64,000 nucleotides of DNA from the NCBI GenBank assembly GCA_964036195.1, contig OZ038452.1:16486704-16550703 (forward strand). The letters are read 5' to 3'. The first letter of the stretch is position 1; the number at the start of each line of letters is the position of its first letter. Below the pieces are notes generated by a model, which had not been told where the DNA came from, searched no databases, and saw nothing but the letters and a program-made list of their open reading frames with translations. Origin of the DNA: Sphaerolaimus hirsutus (Eukaryota; Nematoda; Chromadorea; Monhysterida; Sphaerolaimidae). Shown here piece by piece: positions 34,366-46,380 of this stretch. The translations under genes and the position numbers were made by a program.

Positions 34366-35802
34366 AGAGGTTTTTACCACAAAAATCTAATGTCAATCCA
34401 GTGTTCAAATGACAAATAAACAGAGGGATTTGCTAACAGAGGCCTAGTAGGCATGTAAACCCGTTACACATGTAAATCTGCCAGCTACACATGTATACCA
34501 ATTACACAGCTATGAGGGTATACATGTGTAGTGGGCAGGTGCCAGGTAGATAATGTGTTGGGGCTGCTGTGCAGTATGTGGAAATGAGGTAGTGGTGCCT
34601 TTTTAAAGAATGGTGATGAAGCCATGCAGATTATCTCGCATTGTTGTGTTGTCAATTTTGTCACTCCCCCAATAGATGTGTACTGACTGGGTAGATTTAC
34701 ATGTGCAACGGGTCTACATGTGCATTGGGTTTACATGTGAACTGACACAGGGTCAGATTTGCCGTGGTTATTTTGCAGGGGTAAAGTATAAAGAACATAT
34801 GAAATTTGTGACTCTTGGTTGCGATCGGGTGCGCCATGCCCCAGCGGGCCGCACGTGGCTATAACTACTCGCACAGGTAAACTGATCGCTAAGGTCTTGC
34901 TGGTCTTGCGCAGGCTGAAGGATGACCGGCACCGGCGGCCAGTTCCAACCTCCATGTGACAATCTGACAAGAACCAGTCCCTTTTTACTTCCTGCCCTCT
35001 GCAGCCAGCCACGCGCCCATCCTAGTCTGTTCTGAAATATATTTTCACAAATACATATAAATAATAATCACCTATTCACACCCCACTGCTAAATACATAG
35101 CTTTACTGACTTATATTCTTCCTACAGTTTGTTCCTTTACTAATTTGTCTCGTTGCTTTCTTGTAATAATACGATGAAAACTTAGTACAATGAGAATAGA
35201 CATGGTAAATGAATAGTGGGGCATTGAAATGCGGTGAGCAGAAAACTGTGGCCTTTGAAAATACCAGAGGGATAATTGTTGTCTACTTCAGTCCAGGTAA
35301 ACGATTATGATAGAATTATGTCATGTTTATGCCATCAAGTGCCAAGTGTGGGTTACGGTATGTTTGATGACATCATGACTGGATACATATTTTTGGGATT
35401 GTAATTACGTGAAATGAGTGGGAATGTGACGAAAACTACCCCACTGGTAGGTTCAATGGCCCCTGTATTCTGCTGCGGTGATTACATTACACAAATGCAG
35501 GTGTAATGAATTCATGTAGTGTCATGTCATAATTGAGTGCGGTTGTGACTACTTTGACCACTTTATCCTGTACTGTTACTAATTTGCACATTTCCCTGTT
35601 GTGGCTTGAAACATTGAAGTATCGGCCTACTATAAACTCGTTTGTTGAGATGAACATCATTTGATTGGGCTCGTGTGCGTGCTTATCACCACAATATTTA
35701 CCATTTCCGCAGTCAGCCGTGAATCGATGAAAAAGTGGAGTCATCACCATATTGGTTGCATTCGATGTTCTGTGCAAAAAGCTAACTTACATAAACCATC
35801 TG
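34366..35802. other. Unassigned DNA
   Basis: 34440-34540 has several copies of ACACATGTATACC/GGTATACATGTGT, and 34690-34750 of ACATGTGCA words. No exon of the neuropeptide gene was recognised here. Confidence 0.4.
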
Positions 35803-35940
35803 GAGGCACTCCCAAACCCTGTAAAATGTCAAATGTAATGTAAACGAAGTTTGCCATTTTACACTAGATTTTACATTTTGACAGTTTTGACATTTTGCAT
35901 GACATTTGACATTTTACAGAGTCTGGGTGTGACACCTGAA
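35803..35940. repeat. CTGTAAAATGTCAAATG family element, short copy
   Basis: Starts GGCACTCCCAAACCCTGTAA and ends TTACAGAGTCTGGGTGTGAC, imperfect inverted repeats. About 140 bp with TGACATTTTGCATGACATTT inside. A sister copy is at 43108-43265. Confidence 0.7.
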
Positions 35941-37208
35941 ATTAATTACATTGGCTTTTAACGAGGGTGTTCTACTTTTCACCCCATATGGTTTTCATCG
36001 TAACAGTTTGCATCTGAAGTCTTCCATTTCAGATGCCGAAATGTACCATTTTACAAGCTCCAGACATGTTTTTGCTTGCGAAATCAATGTAACACTTTTA
36101 TAGTGAAGTAACTGTTTACACCGCTTGACATGCCTCAACATTACAGTTTACAATAACAGGCATAACAAAGGTGTTACAGAGTATTTTTGTGCTGCACTCA
36201 CAGGCTGCAGCAATGCTGGTTTACTTTGATTGGAAATTGTATTAAACCAATATTGTTCATGATTGATTTTACCAAAAGGTTCATTGGCAGGATTAAACCT
36301 CGTGTATAAAAACATACATAAGATGAAAAGTGAACCAGTGATTTAGCATGAAAAGTACTGGCACCTTTACCTAAATATGTGGAGAACTACACCACGTAAA
36401 CCGTAAGCACGTAAAGCATATTGGATGAAAAGTCGAAATCCCTCTTCTTAACAGCAGCAACGCAACTGGAACTGAACCGAGAAGGATCGAAACGACATGA
36501 GTTATAATAACCGTGGTTTTATTCCGATGGAAAATCGCCGGGAATAATGGCACCGGATGGTCTCACATTTTTACACCGCTATCTGTGCGAAAGCCGCACA
36601 ACAAAAGCGAACAGTCATTTTGCCGCTTTCAAACAATAAAGTACCATAAATCCTCGAATAAGTCCCTTTCGAATAACCCCCCTCGAATAAAACCCACCTG
36701 TTAGCGGACTGAGGAAGCTGTTAGCTGACTCGAAAATCTCCGCAACGTTCACGTTAATCCGCTGATAAATATTTGATAATCCTCAGCCTTCGGTGCAGTT
36801 GATAAAAAAGTACGGCCGCGCCCGGACCACAACATACTCGAAGGGAGCGTAAATGGGAGTAAAATGAAATGAGAAAACAGAAAAGTCTGCTCGACACAGA
36901 CCGCTGCAAGCAATGGCACTACCGGTGATGAAATGTTAAACTAGAGCGCTGGCAGTTCACGACTACACACCAAACAATATCGAAATCTTCACGTTTTGCA
37001 ATTTCACTGATTTTCGTTATCAGTAGTGAGAGGATAGCCAACCCGCATTCGAGTGACAGGGCGAAGGCAACAACGGTGAAGCAAGCGTACGGATAAACAT
37101 GAAATGCGCGTGTACTGGAATTATGATAATTACAAGTCACAGCTAAACTAGACGCTCGCAAGCAGATCTATATCCAATATATCGAATATAATTGTATAGA
37201 ATCACCAT
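35941..37208. other. Unassigned DNA downstream of the glycosyltransferase
   Basis: 36300-36440 has CATGAAAAGTG repeat words. 36642-36710 is a G-run MITE fragment (ATCCTCGAATAAGTCCC). The region next to 37209 should contain the 3' UTR of the minus-strand gene. Confidence 0.4.
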
Positions 37209-40200
37209 TCAATGCGTGTGTTGGGAAAGCAGCCCTCTGGCGGTGAGAACCTCTTTCCATAGTGAATATCTGCACAATTGGCACTTTGTAGCAATGGGAA
37301 AAGTTTTAAGCTGTTCACACAGTGACCTGCTCACCTTGAATTCATACTGCCTGGAATATGTCCAAATATGGCATAGCCATCGACTAGGCGTTCGTGCATT
37401 TCTGCCTTCTTTAGAACATACAAAGATGATAGCGAGATGTAGCTCGCATTCAGGGGTCGTATCAACAGACCAGTGACATAAAAATCGTCCACCTGCGTAC
37501 ACGTGAATACGTTGTAGCATTGAATTGTTGCGCGGTAATGGAATGCAAAATTGACAGCGTGTGTTAAAAATGGCAAACTTACCCAGAAAAACTTGGTGCG
37601 GAATGAATTTTCATACATTCCAGGTACCAAATCCCGTGTCAAAATGTAAGCGGAGCCGCTGCAATAGCGAGTAAAGTAGTCTTCTGCCCAATCGTCCTTG
37701 GATACAAACCACTTATTTTTTGGGTCGCGCTGCACCGGCATCCGAGTCCACAACAAGCACAGGACTGTGCGAGACCGACTGCCACCTGCAGCAGCAGAAA
37801 CTATTTTCAATGGATAGTAGTTCGAGTATCGATATAAAACTGGCAAAAAGTCAAACCTGTCACAGCCGCTGGTCTCTTGTAAATGGCACTCAAATGTGCG
37901 GCCAAGTTGAAAATATTAACGAAAATATCATCGTCCACTTTGAGAACATATCGCGCCTGTTTGCAGTGCTCGGCGGCCCATCCCAACCACATCACACCCT
38001 GAAACAAAATCCCTTTTGCGTGACTCCTTCAAATGACGTCATAAAAAAGGTCCCACCTTGTATGTGAGATTCTTGTACGAATCCTCAAAGTCCTCCTGTA
38101 TGATATCACCGAACCTGGCGCTCTCGGCGGCGACCATTTTCATCGCGGCTGGCTCGGCGGTGCGCGCGCCTAGCGCGAATAGCACGACGGTCTTGACCCG
38201 GTCGTAGTGCTCGTTGGACGCCCACGTGTCGCGCACCACCATGCGCCGTTTGATGTTGCTCGGAGCGGAGTGCACGATCGCCAGGATGAATACGTCCGAG
38301 CGCCGCCCGCTGCGATGCGTAGGAAAATGTGTTACACGTTTTACACGTTTATCATTGACTACAGTATCACATCGACTGACTTCCACTTTTGATAAACTCC
38401 ACAGTGGGAGACAATTGAAGATACATAGAACAAATCTCTACTAAATACATGGATCACAAAAAAAACAATTAGGTATACTGCGTATGCGTCCAAAATAACT
38501 TATGTCTTTGTCGATAACGCGCGAGGACGATACTTATGAACGCACTTTCACAAAAATAAAAAAGGCGGAGTCGCGTATGAGTGACGAACGTTTTGTCCTG
38601 AAGCGTTATTTTTTTAAACAACTTTGATTTTATTACCGATGGCGCCATGATGGAGTGTTCAATTCAGAAAAATGCATATTTACCGTGCGATCCGCGGAGT
38701 ATAATGGAATGAAGCCAAGAAGCTACCTATTTTACCAATTAAGCGTTGACCCAGTAAAGAAGGAATATTGACAACTCTCTCCCCCTAAAGCCGGAATTAG
38801 AGCTCAGCGTCTATTCGACGTGAAATGATGACGTGAAATGACGTCGTGAAATTAATTACACGAGTGTGGATCATGCTACGGGTCTACAATTTTCTAAGGA
38901 TAATATATGAATCAATACCTTAATCGTGTCCAATACTGAGTGTTATCAGCCACAACTAGAGCGAATTGAAAAATTCAATTTTTATCATTTCGCGTCATCA
39001 TCATTTCACGTCACAGTGTCAGGGAACAACTTGACATTTGACATCAGACTATTGCAAGCAAAAGTCTGACATGAAATGTCAAGTTGTTCCCTGACACTGT
39101 GACGTGAAATGATGATGACGTGAAATGATGATGACGTGAAATGATAAAAATTGAATTTTTCAATTCGCTCTAGTTGTGGCTGATAACACTCAGTATTGGA
39201 CACGATTAAGGTATTGATTCATATATTATCCTTGGAAAATTGTAGACCCGTAGCATGATCCACACTCGTGTAATTAATTTCACGACGTCATTTCACGTCA
39301 TCATTTCACGTCGAATCGACGCTGAGCTCTAATTCCCGCTTAAATGATTACCGAATGTAAATTTTGCAGTTACAGTGCATCATGAATCGTATCTTTTCAC
39401 TAACAAAATCTATGGTTGAGATTCGAGAAAATTATGATGACAGTGCAACTCGCTACTAAGTAAGTAATCGCTCGCTAAGTAATCAAGCAGTTAGAAAAGT
39501 GTGACCGAATTCTCGGTGTAGTCGATTATAGTAGTATAAAATGCGGTAATTGAAAACTTATTTTCCAAACCTGCATGCGCCTGACGGATTGTGTATCATC
39601 TTGAATGGGTGCGGGTTGATGACTTCATTTGATAAAGCTGTAGATGCCGTTTGGGCCGACTGCGTCAATTCTGCAAGTTAGGTAAGTCTTTTGAAACAGC
39701 ATTTCTCGTTCCCCGTTACAATTGACTACAGCAAAGGGAGCTCCGACAACAAGTTCATGCAGTGAAGAAAGATCATTGCAAAAGAGTGACACATTTCAAG
39801 TAGTATAAAATCTGGGGCGAAATTCAATTAGCCCAACACGCTTTTCGGTCGCCATTCGGCCAAGCAAAACCGCAATGGATCACAAAAAATAACAGCATGA
39901 ATTTCACACCCAATGAATCGGCTGCCCAAAATGCATGTCGGACTAATTAAACGAAGCACCTGTCGTCTGGATGGCGATTCCGCCGGGTTCAGAAAAAATG
40001 CTCATTGTTGACGTCACTGCCGTGGCCGCGGCAACTGGCTTCGATTTCGTTGTCGCCAACGCAGTTCCAGATGTGACTAGATCTGGCCCGAGCGTTTCTG
40101 TATGACAGAATTTAGAGAGGAAATGCGGAAGATAGGGCTTAATTGACTTAATTGACCCCGTCTTCACTGTGGCTACTCAAAAACGCTGTTAGACTGAAAT

Positions 40201-41106
40201 TGTCAGGAAATATGCCATTTTGTCAGTTTTAGTATTCTATCACTCAAAAGGTGGCCATAAAAGCAGCTGGTGGTTTTATAAATTTTGGTTTTATAAGTTT
40301 GTTTCGTTTCTAGAGCACAAGATTTTTCTTAGTTATAGTCATTTCATCCGAACGCTGGTACAGTGGTTCAGTAGAACTTGGACCTTTGAGTGGCCAACTG
40401 GAATAGCCATGCAAAAATGGAAGTATCCAATTTGAGCAATTTATGGACTGTTGTGAAATAATGCTCGAACAACCCGTGTATATCAATTGGATAGAGGACA
40501 CAAGGTTACAATTACCTATTCAAGTTCATATTGTCATTATATTTATATTTACACAGGCAGTGTACAATCGCAGCACTGACAATCTAAAGAAAGACATCAA
40601 GCTAAAACTTCCAGAAGCAATGAGCGACTCCGGTTAGATAGAACTAGCATGCAAACAGGCGGTCGCACTACACAATACACAGCCGACGAGCCACACGAAG
40701 TGAACCATGCGACAGACCATAGCGCACGCCAAACGTGTCGACCCATCGCGGCTGGCGCTGCTGCACCCGCTCCACGCCCTGCTCGTAGCCCTCCTCCAAC
40801 TGGTACTCGCCGCCGGACATCTGCGCGATGCGATCGCCACTCAGAGCAACAACGTTCAGCGCGTCAACGAGCGCCACTCACCGCGGACACGATGGCGAGC
40901 ATGAGGCCGGTGCCGGCGATGGACGCGCTCACCACCAGCGCCGACTTGAGCACCAGACGCACGCAGTAGGCGGGCCCGCAGCGCCGCCGACGCCGCCCCG
41001 ACGACATGTCGCCGGCCGCCGACGGCACGCAGGGGCTGCCCGCCGCGGTGCCGCACTTGCTTGGGACAGAGCTGCGAAAGCCGCCGCCGTCTGTCCACGC
41101 ACTCAT
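37209..41106 (-). CDS. Beta-1,3-galactosyltransferase (GT31), seven exons
   Basis: Exons on the minus strand: 40882-41106, 40681-40820, 38057-38309, 37857-37998, 37583-37764, 37335-37492 and 37209-37269. They join in frame to 386 residues. Exon 1 gives a type II Golgi anchor: basic RRRRR, then a membrane segment ALVVSASIAGTGLMLAIV. Exons 3-7 hold the catalytic domain. Its motifs are VFILAIVHSAPSNIKRRM, VRDTW, the DxD metal site in KVDDDIFVN, RYCSGSAYIL, VDDFYVTG (the family's EDVYVG) and a C-terminal YSLWKEV. The enzyme should transfer a hexose from a UDP-sugar in beta-1,3 linkage; donor and acceptor cannot be told. Exons 3-7 are firm. Exon 2 and its donor (CT|GTGTAT) are uncertain, since they were chosen to satisfy phase, and another exon could lie in the 2.4-kb intron 2. 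Intron 1 would be only 61 bp. Confidence 0.9.
38470..38702. repeat. CTCGGCGGACCGCA family, copy 3 (in glycosyltransferase intron)
   Basis: Shares TATGTCTTTGTCGATAACGC, AAGGCGGAGTCGCGTATGAG and GATTTTATTACCGATGGCGC words with 881-1141 and 24175-24855. Ends near CGATCCGCGGAG. The left end is eroded. Confidence 0.65.
38792..39336. repeat. Near-perfect fold-back in glycosyltransferase intron 2
   Basis: Arms 38792-39050 and 39063-39336 are near-perfect inverted copies around a 12-bp loop. The right arm is longer by about one 15-bp unit (GACGTGAAATGATGAT). The arms carry repeated ATGACGTGAAATG words. The high arm identity points to a recent origin. Confidence 0.85.
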
Positions 41107-41229
41107 CGGCGGGCGGTTCTACCGCTCGAGTCGATGATCACGGACGAATATGTATCAGTTATCGTAGATCCGCCTGTGAGTTAAAAGTTTGGTTGGACAC
41201 TGCAATGTTGTCGCGTGTGAGGAAATTGC

Positions 41230-41839
41230 CATAATTGTTAAAACGTATTTACATTTACTCAAAAAATATGTATACATGAGTCCTAAGTAAATATGTTTGT
41301 TTCCCCTAGCAAAAAAATACCAGTGGTAACTTTTACGCGTTCTTTGTGAAAGTACGTGAGTACAGAAAACGTAATTCAGAAAAAAATGGGAGCATAAAGA
41401 GAAAATACGACTCAAATGAATTGAAACAGCTGCGAAAATGGCAGCAGAAATGATTGAAGTTGCAATGGGTAGCAAAGCGACGACTCTCACTTTTACTTTT
41501 ACTCACTTACATGTGTTTCTGGGTAGAAAATCACAAAATCCTCGCTTTTACGTTTTCGCTGGGTAAAGATACCGGTGTTGTATTTTAGGGTTGAGTAGTT
41601 GTTTGTTGTTTGGTTTATTAGTATTGTTCTCACTATGACTGATGCCACAACTATATTTGATCAGATATGGTAGAAAGTTCACTGAACAATGCTATGCTAA
41701 GTTATGCTTACTCACCCTTTACGCAGTGTAAAAGTAAAAAATTTTACAATAAGTTTTCTGTACTCAGGGGTGAGTAAACATAAAATACTTTACGTTTACG
41801 TTTACTTTGAAAAAAGTTGAGTACCTTTTAACAGCAATG
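41230..41839. mobile_element. hAT-like MITE, CAGAGTTG family, copy 5 (inverted)
   Basis: Left end CATAATTGTTAAAACGTATT and right end CTTTTAACAGCAATG. Flanks GAAATTGC (41222-41229) and GAAATTTT (41840-41847) match at 6 of 8. It lies about 125 bp upstream of the glycosyltransferase start codon. 610 bp, longer than other copies. Confidence 0.7.
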
Positions 41840-41847
41840 GAAATTTT

Positions 41848-43107
41848 CGTCACGACATCATATTTCATGTTCCATTGAGTGTGGGAGGGCGGTGACTGAT
41901 AACACTCATTTATAAGGTCACGCTTATTGTGTGGCAACGTGATACCGGTTGGTGTTTGCATTGTCTTTTATCACGTTAACGCCACAATTCAATTAAACAA
42001 AAACTCATAAGTACAACATCAGTACACTAGTCTGCTACAATAAAAAATTCTATGCACTTACAAAAGCATCGACAACAATCAACGTACGTGTAGCAAGACC
42101 GACTTTGTATACAGCTGTGGATATGCGCAGAGAAAAGTACCTATGTAGATTGTGGTTTGCAGGAGTTTCACCCAAAAAGCTCGTTCGTTCGTTCCGTCTA
42201 CAAGGATTCCCAAAGGCCACCGCAATTTTGTATTCTGATTGTCGAGCCGCGGCAACCTAAAATTCCCACCGGAAAGCGGCAGGTTGTGTGCGACGCAGAT
42301 AAAAAGTGGTCGGCAATTCGTAAGACGGATTTTTATTACTATTTTCACTTTCGATGAATTTATTTGACGCTCTAATCAAGCAATAAAAGGCGCATGGATG
42401 GCATCGCATCAATAAATAACAGCCTAGATGAAGGAAGCGTCTTCAGTTGGACGCAGGAGCGGCAGCAATCTCACAACAAATGTATGCATGAGCATCGACG
42501 TTTGAAACGGTCGCCTACCGCTGGCTGCGAATCGGAATAAAATTTCATGTCAAGTGGAATAATTCTTTTGGAATGCTTGGTGGATTATAGTAATAAATTG
42601 GAATGAAATTTAATTAGCCAGACACGTTTTTCAGGCTGCTCGATTCATCATTGTATGGATATTTTGCGTTCGGATTTCGGAACTGTGACCACAACGAATC
42701 GGGCTGCACAAAAAATGGGTGGTGCTAATAAAATTTCAACTACCTAATCAACCAAAACGTTGTATAGAAATAATACCGCATTGGCGTTGAATAAATCTGT
42801 TTTATGCTCACAGTCACACCGTAATTCCAAAATTCAAATTGGAATTCCACCTCTTCCAAACCCGTTATAAAAATACCTACCAAAATACAAACGGTCCACT
42901 TTGAAAAATAGAGTATGAAGGATACACTTTTTTGGTCAAGAAACGAATGCATCCCACTATACAAATGCAAACCACTCTCCCACGATGAGCTACAAAAGCG
43001 AACGGGAGCCATTTTGAGGAAGCACAATCGTACAGACCTGAGCAGGAGTGCTTTGTGGGATTAGTCTGACTGCGAGCATTTGGTAGAAAAATGCGCGTGC
43101 AAGGCAG
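41848..43107. other. Unassigned DNA
   Basis: Apart from the possible exon at 42163-42357, nothing is recognised. Two stretches (39830-39930 and 42600-42720) share GAAATTCAATTAGCCCAACACG / GAAATTTAATTAGCCAGACACG words, so a dispersed repeat is likely. Confidence 0.35.
42163..42357 (+). CDS. Possible terminal exon of an unidentified plus-strand gene
   Basis: A TGTGGTTTGCAG acceptor precedes 65 codons open in phase 0 (EFHPKSSFVRSVYKDS to DFYYYFHFR) ending in TGA. An AATAAA signal follows at 42382-42387. The protein is not recognised. It contains a G-K-R (PTGKRQ). No preceding exon was identified, so this may be chance. Confidence 0.25.
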   Translation, partial: EFHPKSSFVRSVYKDSQRPPQFCILIVEPRQPKIPTGKRQVVCDADKKWSAIRKTDFYYYFHFR

Positions 43108-43265
43108 ATGCCAGTCCCGGACCTTGTAAAATGCCCTGTAAAATGTCAAATGCCATGCAAAGTGTCAAAAGTCTACGTACGTTTGCCATTCTACAGAGCA
43201 TGACCTTTGACATTTTGCACGACATTTGACATTTGACAGAGTATTTTACAGGGTCTGGGATTGCC
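43108..43265. repeat. CTGTAAAATGTCAAATG family element, second short copy
   Basis: Starts GATGCCAGTCCCGGACCTTG and ends ACAGGGTCTGGGATTGCCC. The interior shares TGACATTTTGCACGACATTT with the copy at 35803. Confidence 0.7.
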
Positions 43266-44279
43266 CCCAGGTGTTGCACTGCAATTTATTTTTCCGAGAA
43301 AGAACTGTTTGGCAGTTTTATGCTAAATGGCACCTACACACACTAGTTTTCACCGAAATTTCGACAAAATTGGAAGACTCATAAATCAGCCGTGTACGCA
43401 TCTGAGTTCACAAGAATGAGTTGTTTGTCAACTAACGTTTGTGAATATAAAAATGACCCTTTCCAGTAAACTGAAATGCGATCACAACTGATTTATGGTT
43501 TCAAATATTTTAAGTTCAAAGTTTCGGTGTATAGGAACAACAGGTGCACATGCAGATAAATAAGCCACCTATTTATTTTACAGTTTTGCGGGGGCACAAT
43601 GATTCCGTTGGCTTGTCATCTATGATAAATCAAGAGAAAATTTCAAGAAGACATGTTCCATCGAAATGAATAAAACAGGGCCCGGTTCCAGGTTGGGACA
43701 ACGCAGAAATTTGGTTCCAGTTTAAAACATACCTAAAGAAAATTATGAATTAATAATAATAATAATTACGGATGCGTATCCCTAAATGAATTTGTTTCTT
43801 TTGTAAATTTATACATTTGAAAACAGGTATTTATCTGCGTTTGCCTGAAGCTGGTACTAAACCCAGCTGATGCACTTTACGGAATGCGAAAACTTTTCAA
43901 ACGGAAAAAAACAACTTAACGAAAAACATTGGGACCTAGTTTAAAGTTACACGAGAACCGTGCCGGTTTTTCAGTCCAAATCATGCTATGACTGAGGTCT
44001 ATAAATATTTACACTACAAAAATACCTCACAAAGCCGGCGTATATACTAATACTTTTGAGCGGCCGGTGAAAAGCATTTATCATCCGCTACATGAACACT
44101 GCCAATATGGACATGTAGCCTGTGTAAGTGTGTGCTACACACGATTTCCAGAAAAAAGTTTTTGAGTGCTCGAGGGGCGGTTGTTCTGAAAACCAAATTA
44201 AAACATGCTGTGGCACACGGCGCATTAAATATATTTAATTTCTACCAAACCTATAGCCCAGGTCGCAATATGCATCCAG
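43266..44279. other. Unassigned DNA with a MITE fragment
   Basis: 43325-43500 has AAATGGCACCTACACACACTAG-type sequence related to the MITE at 27924. The rest shows nothing. Confidence 0.35.
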
Positions 44280-44488
44280 TCAGGGGAATAGATAGCTGAA
44301 AATTTTTTACCCTCCTCCCCTGAAAAATACCCCCCTCAAAATGGCCACTATGAATTTATAAACCTCCCCCTCGAAATACCCCCAAATTGAGTGTAAATTA
44401 CAATAACTGCGGTTTGTAGTCCGGGCAACGCAGAACACCCATTAAAAACAATGACTGTGTTATGTTAGAACAGGGTTTATACCATCTA

Positions 44489-45404
44489 CATGGTCGGGCT
44501 GAAAAGTCCCCGGGCAGTGCTCGCCATTCACGCTAGGGGTAAGCTACGGTTATAAAATTTTAACACGTTAATATATCGGTTGTTTTGAGTTTTCACCCAA
44601 AATTTCACCCATATAGCTCCACCCACTGCGGAACTGTGGGGGTTACAATTTCGGTCATTTTGTACTGATGTACAAATGGTGCTCTAGCTCAATGCTGATT
44701 TAAGTTGTGATCATGAAACTTTGGCTAGTGTAAGCCACCAGTGTTGGCAATGTGCTGACAGTATTCAACACTTTCATCAACATCATTGCTATTAAGGTAA
44801 AATTAATATGCAGATCAGGGTGATGTGCAAGAAACGTGGGAACTGTGATGGATGTTTTTGGTGATCATCTGAGATCGTGTTGTATTGCAGTATTTTTATG
44901 TTGTTTTAAAATGTGCAGTAAATTATTATGTCAATTAAATTTCATTTGTGTTTCATTACTAATCTGTAGTGGACACATTAATTGTGTTCAACAGCAGTGT
45001 TCATGAAAAACGCCTCCTGTATTAACCTGTATTGACCAACCGTAGAGGCAGAATGATGAATTTGGTAGTGAGAGTAGTGACAGTAATGGCAAAATGGACT
45101 ACGCTTATGATATCATAGCTAATGTCGGTTAGTGCTGGCACATTGCCAACACTGGTGGCTTACACTAGCCAAAGTTTCATGATCACAACGTAAAGCAGCG
45201 TTGAGCTAGAGCACCATTTGTACATCAGTACAAAATGACCGAAATTGTAACCCCCACAGTTCCGCAGTGGGTGAAGCTAGAGGGGCGAAATTTTGGGTGA
45301 AAACTCAAAACACCTGATATATTAACGTGCTAAAATTTTATAACCGTAGCTTACCCCTAGCGCGAATGGCGAGCACTGCCCGGGGACTTTTCAGCCCGAC
45401 CATG
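44489..45404. mobile_element. Mariner-like palindromic element flanked by TA
   Basis: Ends CATGGTCGGGCTGAAAAGTC and GACTTTTCAGCCCGACCATG are perfect inverted repeats and sit directly next to TA on both sides. The GGTCGGGCTGAAAAGTCCC start is typical of mariner termini. Arms of about 265 bp (44489-44755 and 45140-45404) pair closely; the 385-bp centre is unpaired and non-coding. Confidence 0.8.
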
Positions 45405-45446
45405 TATATACTTATTTATATAACTCTAAATATAGACTCATAAACA

Positions 45447-45727
45447 CCTTCCCGGTCACGTCCGGCACCAATTTTTTTATTTTACTTCTTACATCCTATC
45501 CCCAGTTCTAGGGCGCCCCAAAGGCTGAAACTTGGGGGAGATATTGGCGCAACCCCCCTCTACTTCGCATGAATTTGGGGGGTCGCCGCGACCCCCAAAA
45601 TTCATGCGAAGTAGAGGGGGGTTGCACCAATACCTACCCCAAGTTTCAGCTTCTGGCGCGCCCTAGAACTGGAGATAGGGTGTCACAAGTAAGATCAAAA
45701 ATAGGGTGCCGGACGTGACCGGGAAGG
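45447..45727. repeat. Hairpin element with arms of about 140 bp
   Basis: CACCTTCCCGGTCACGTCCG at the left is inverted at the right (CGGACGTGACCGGGAAGGTG). Arms are GC-rich near the centre (CCCCCAAAATTCATGCGAAG) and pair almost without a loop around 45588. Non-coding. Confidence 0.85.
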
Positions 45728-46240
45728 TGGTGATGTACATGGTGCTTAAAGTTACATTTTTCTACGTCTGTGTACGTTACAAGCAACAAATTAGTACTGA
45801 CAGTTCAAAAAATTTCTGACGAAATAAACGAAGTAGAACCCCCTCGAAATACCCCCTCAAAATTCTCACTCTGAAAAATAAACCCAATGGGGGTATTTCG
45901 ATAAAATAGAAAATTTTAAGGTGTAGAAGGAAGAACAGGAAGAAAAATTTATAAAAGTGGGTGAAAAATAGCTAAAAATAGATGTATTAGCACATTAGTA
46001 GAAAAATAGATGAAAGTAGGCAGGACGTGAACAAGTGATTTTGAAGGTGAAAATCTATAAAAAAGGTATTAAACTCATATATTAAGACCGCAATTAGGGG
46101 TAGCCGATGGATGTACAATGTTACTGTGTTATATTTACTTGTGTTATATTTGGCTTTAGAAGTCCGAGCCGAGTAAACTTTATTTATTATATATATATTA
46201 TATTCTCAAAAAGGGGTAAAAAATTTCAAAATGCGCTCCG

Positions 46241-46380
46241 GATATCTAAATAGATAGCTGGCCGATTTGTGGGTGGGGAGTTCAGAGGGTAGTAGCAAAA
46301 AAAATTTGCCCCCGGAATAGATCGATAGCTGGGCTGTTTGGTGGTTGGGGTTACCCCCATTTGAGACCCCTGCATCCAGT
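46241..46380. repeat. GATAGATAGCTG dispersed family
   Basis: Words AAATAGATAGCTGGCCGATT, GATCGATAGCTGGGCTGTTT and ACCCCTGCATCCAGTCA recur in related stretches at 51240-51440, 52220-52700, 54030-54150, 56555-56700 and 62045-62340, often with GGGGGTTGGGG runs. Ends of the full element were not fixed. Confidence 0.55.

Larger units (their letters stand above)
44280..45910. mobile_element. G-run MITE copy broken by a mariner-like palindrome and a hairpin element
   Basis: 44320-44486 (CTCGAAATACCCCCAAATTG, TAGAACAGGGTTTATACCATC) and 45735-45910 (ACGAAATAAACGAAGTAGAACC, GGGGGTATTTCG) are the two halves of one ACCGTATTT-family element. This is shown by the shared interior word GATGGTATAAAC on the other strand. 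Two younger elements sit between them. Confidence 0.7.
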
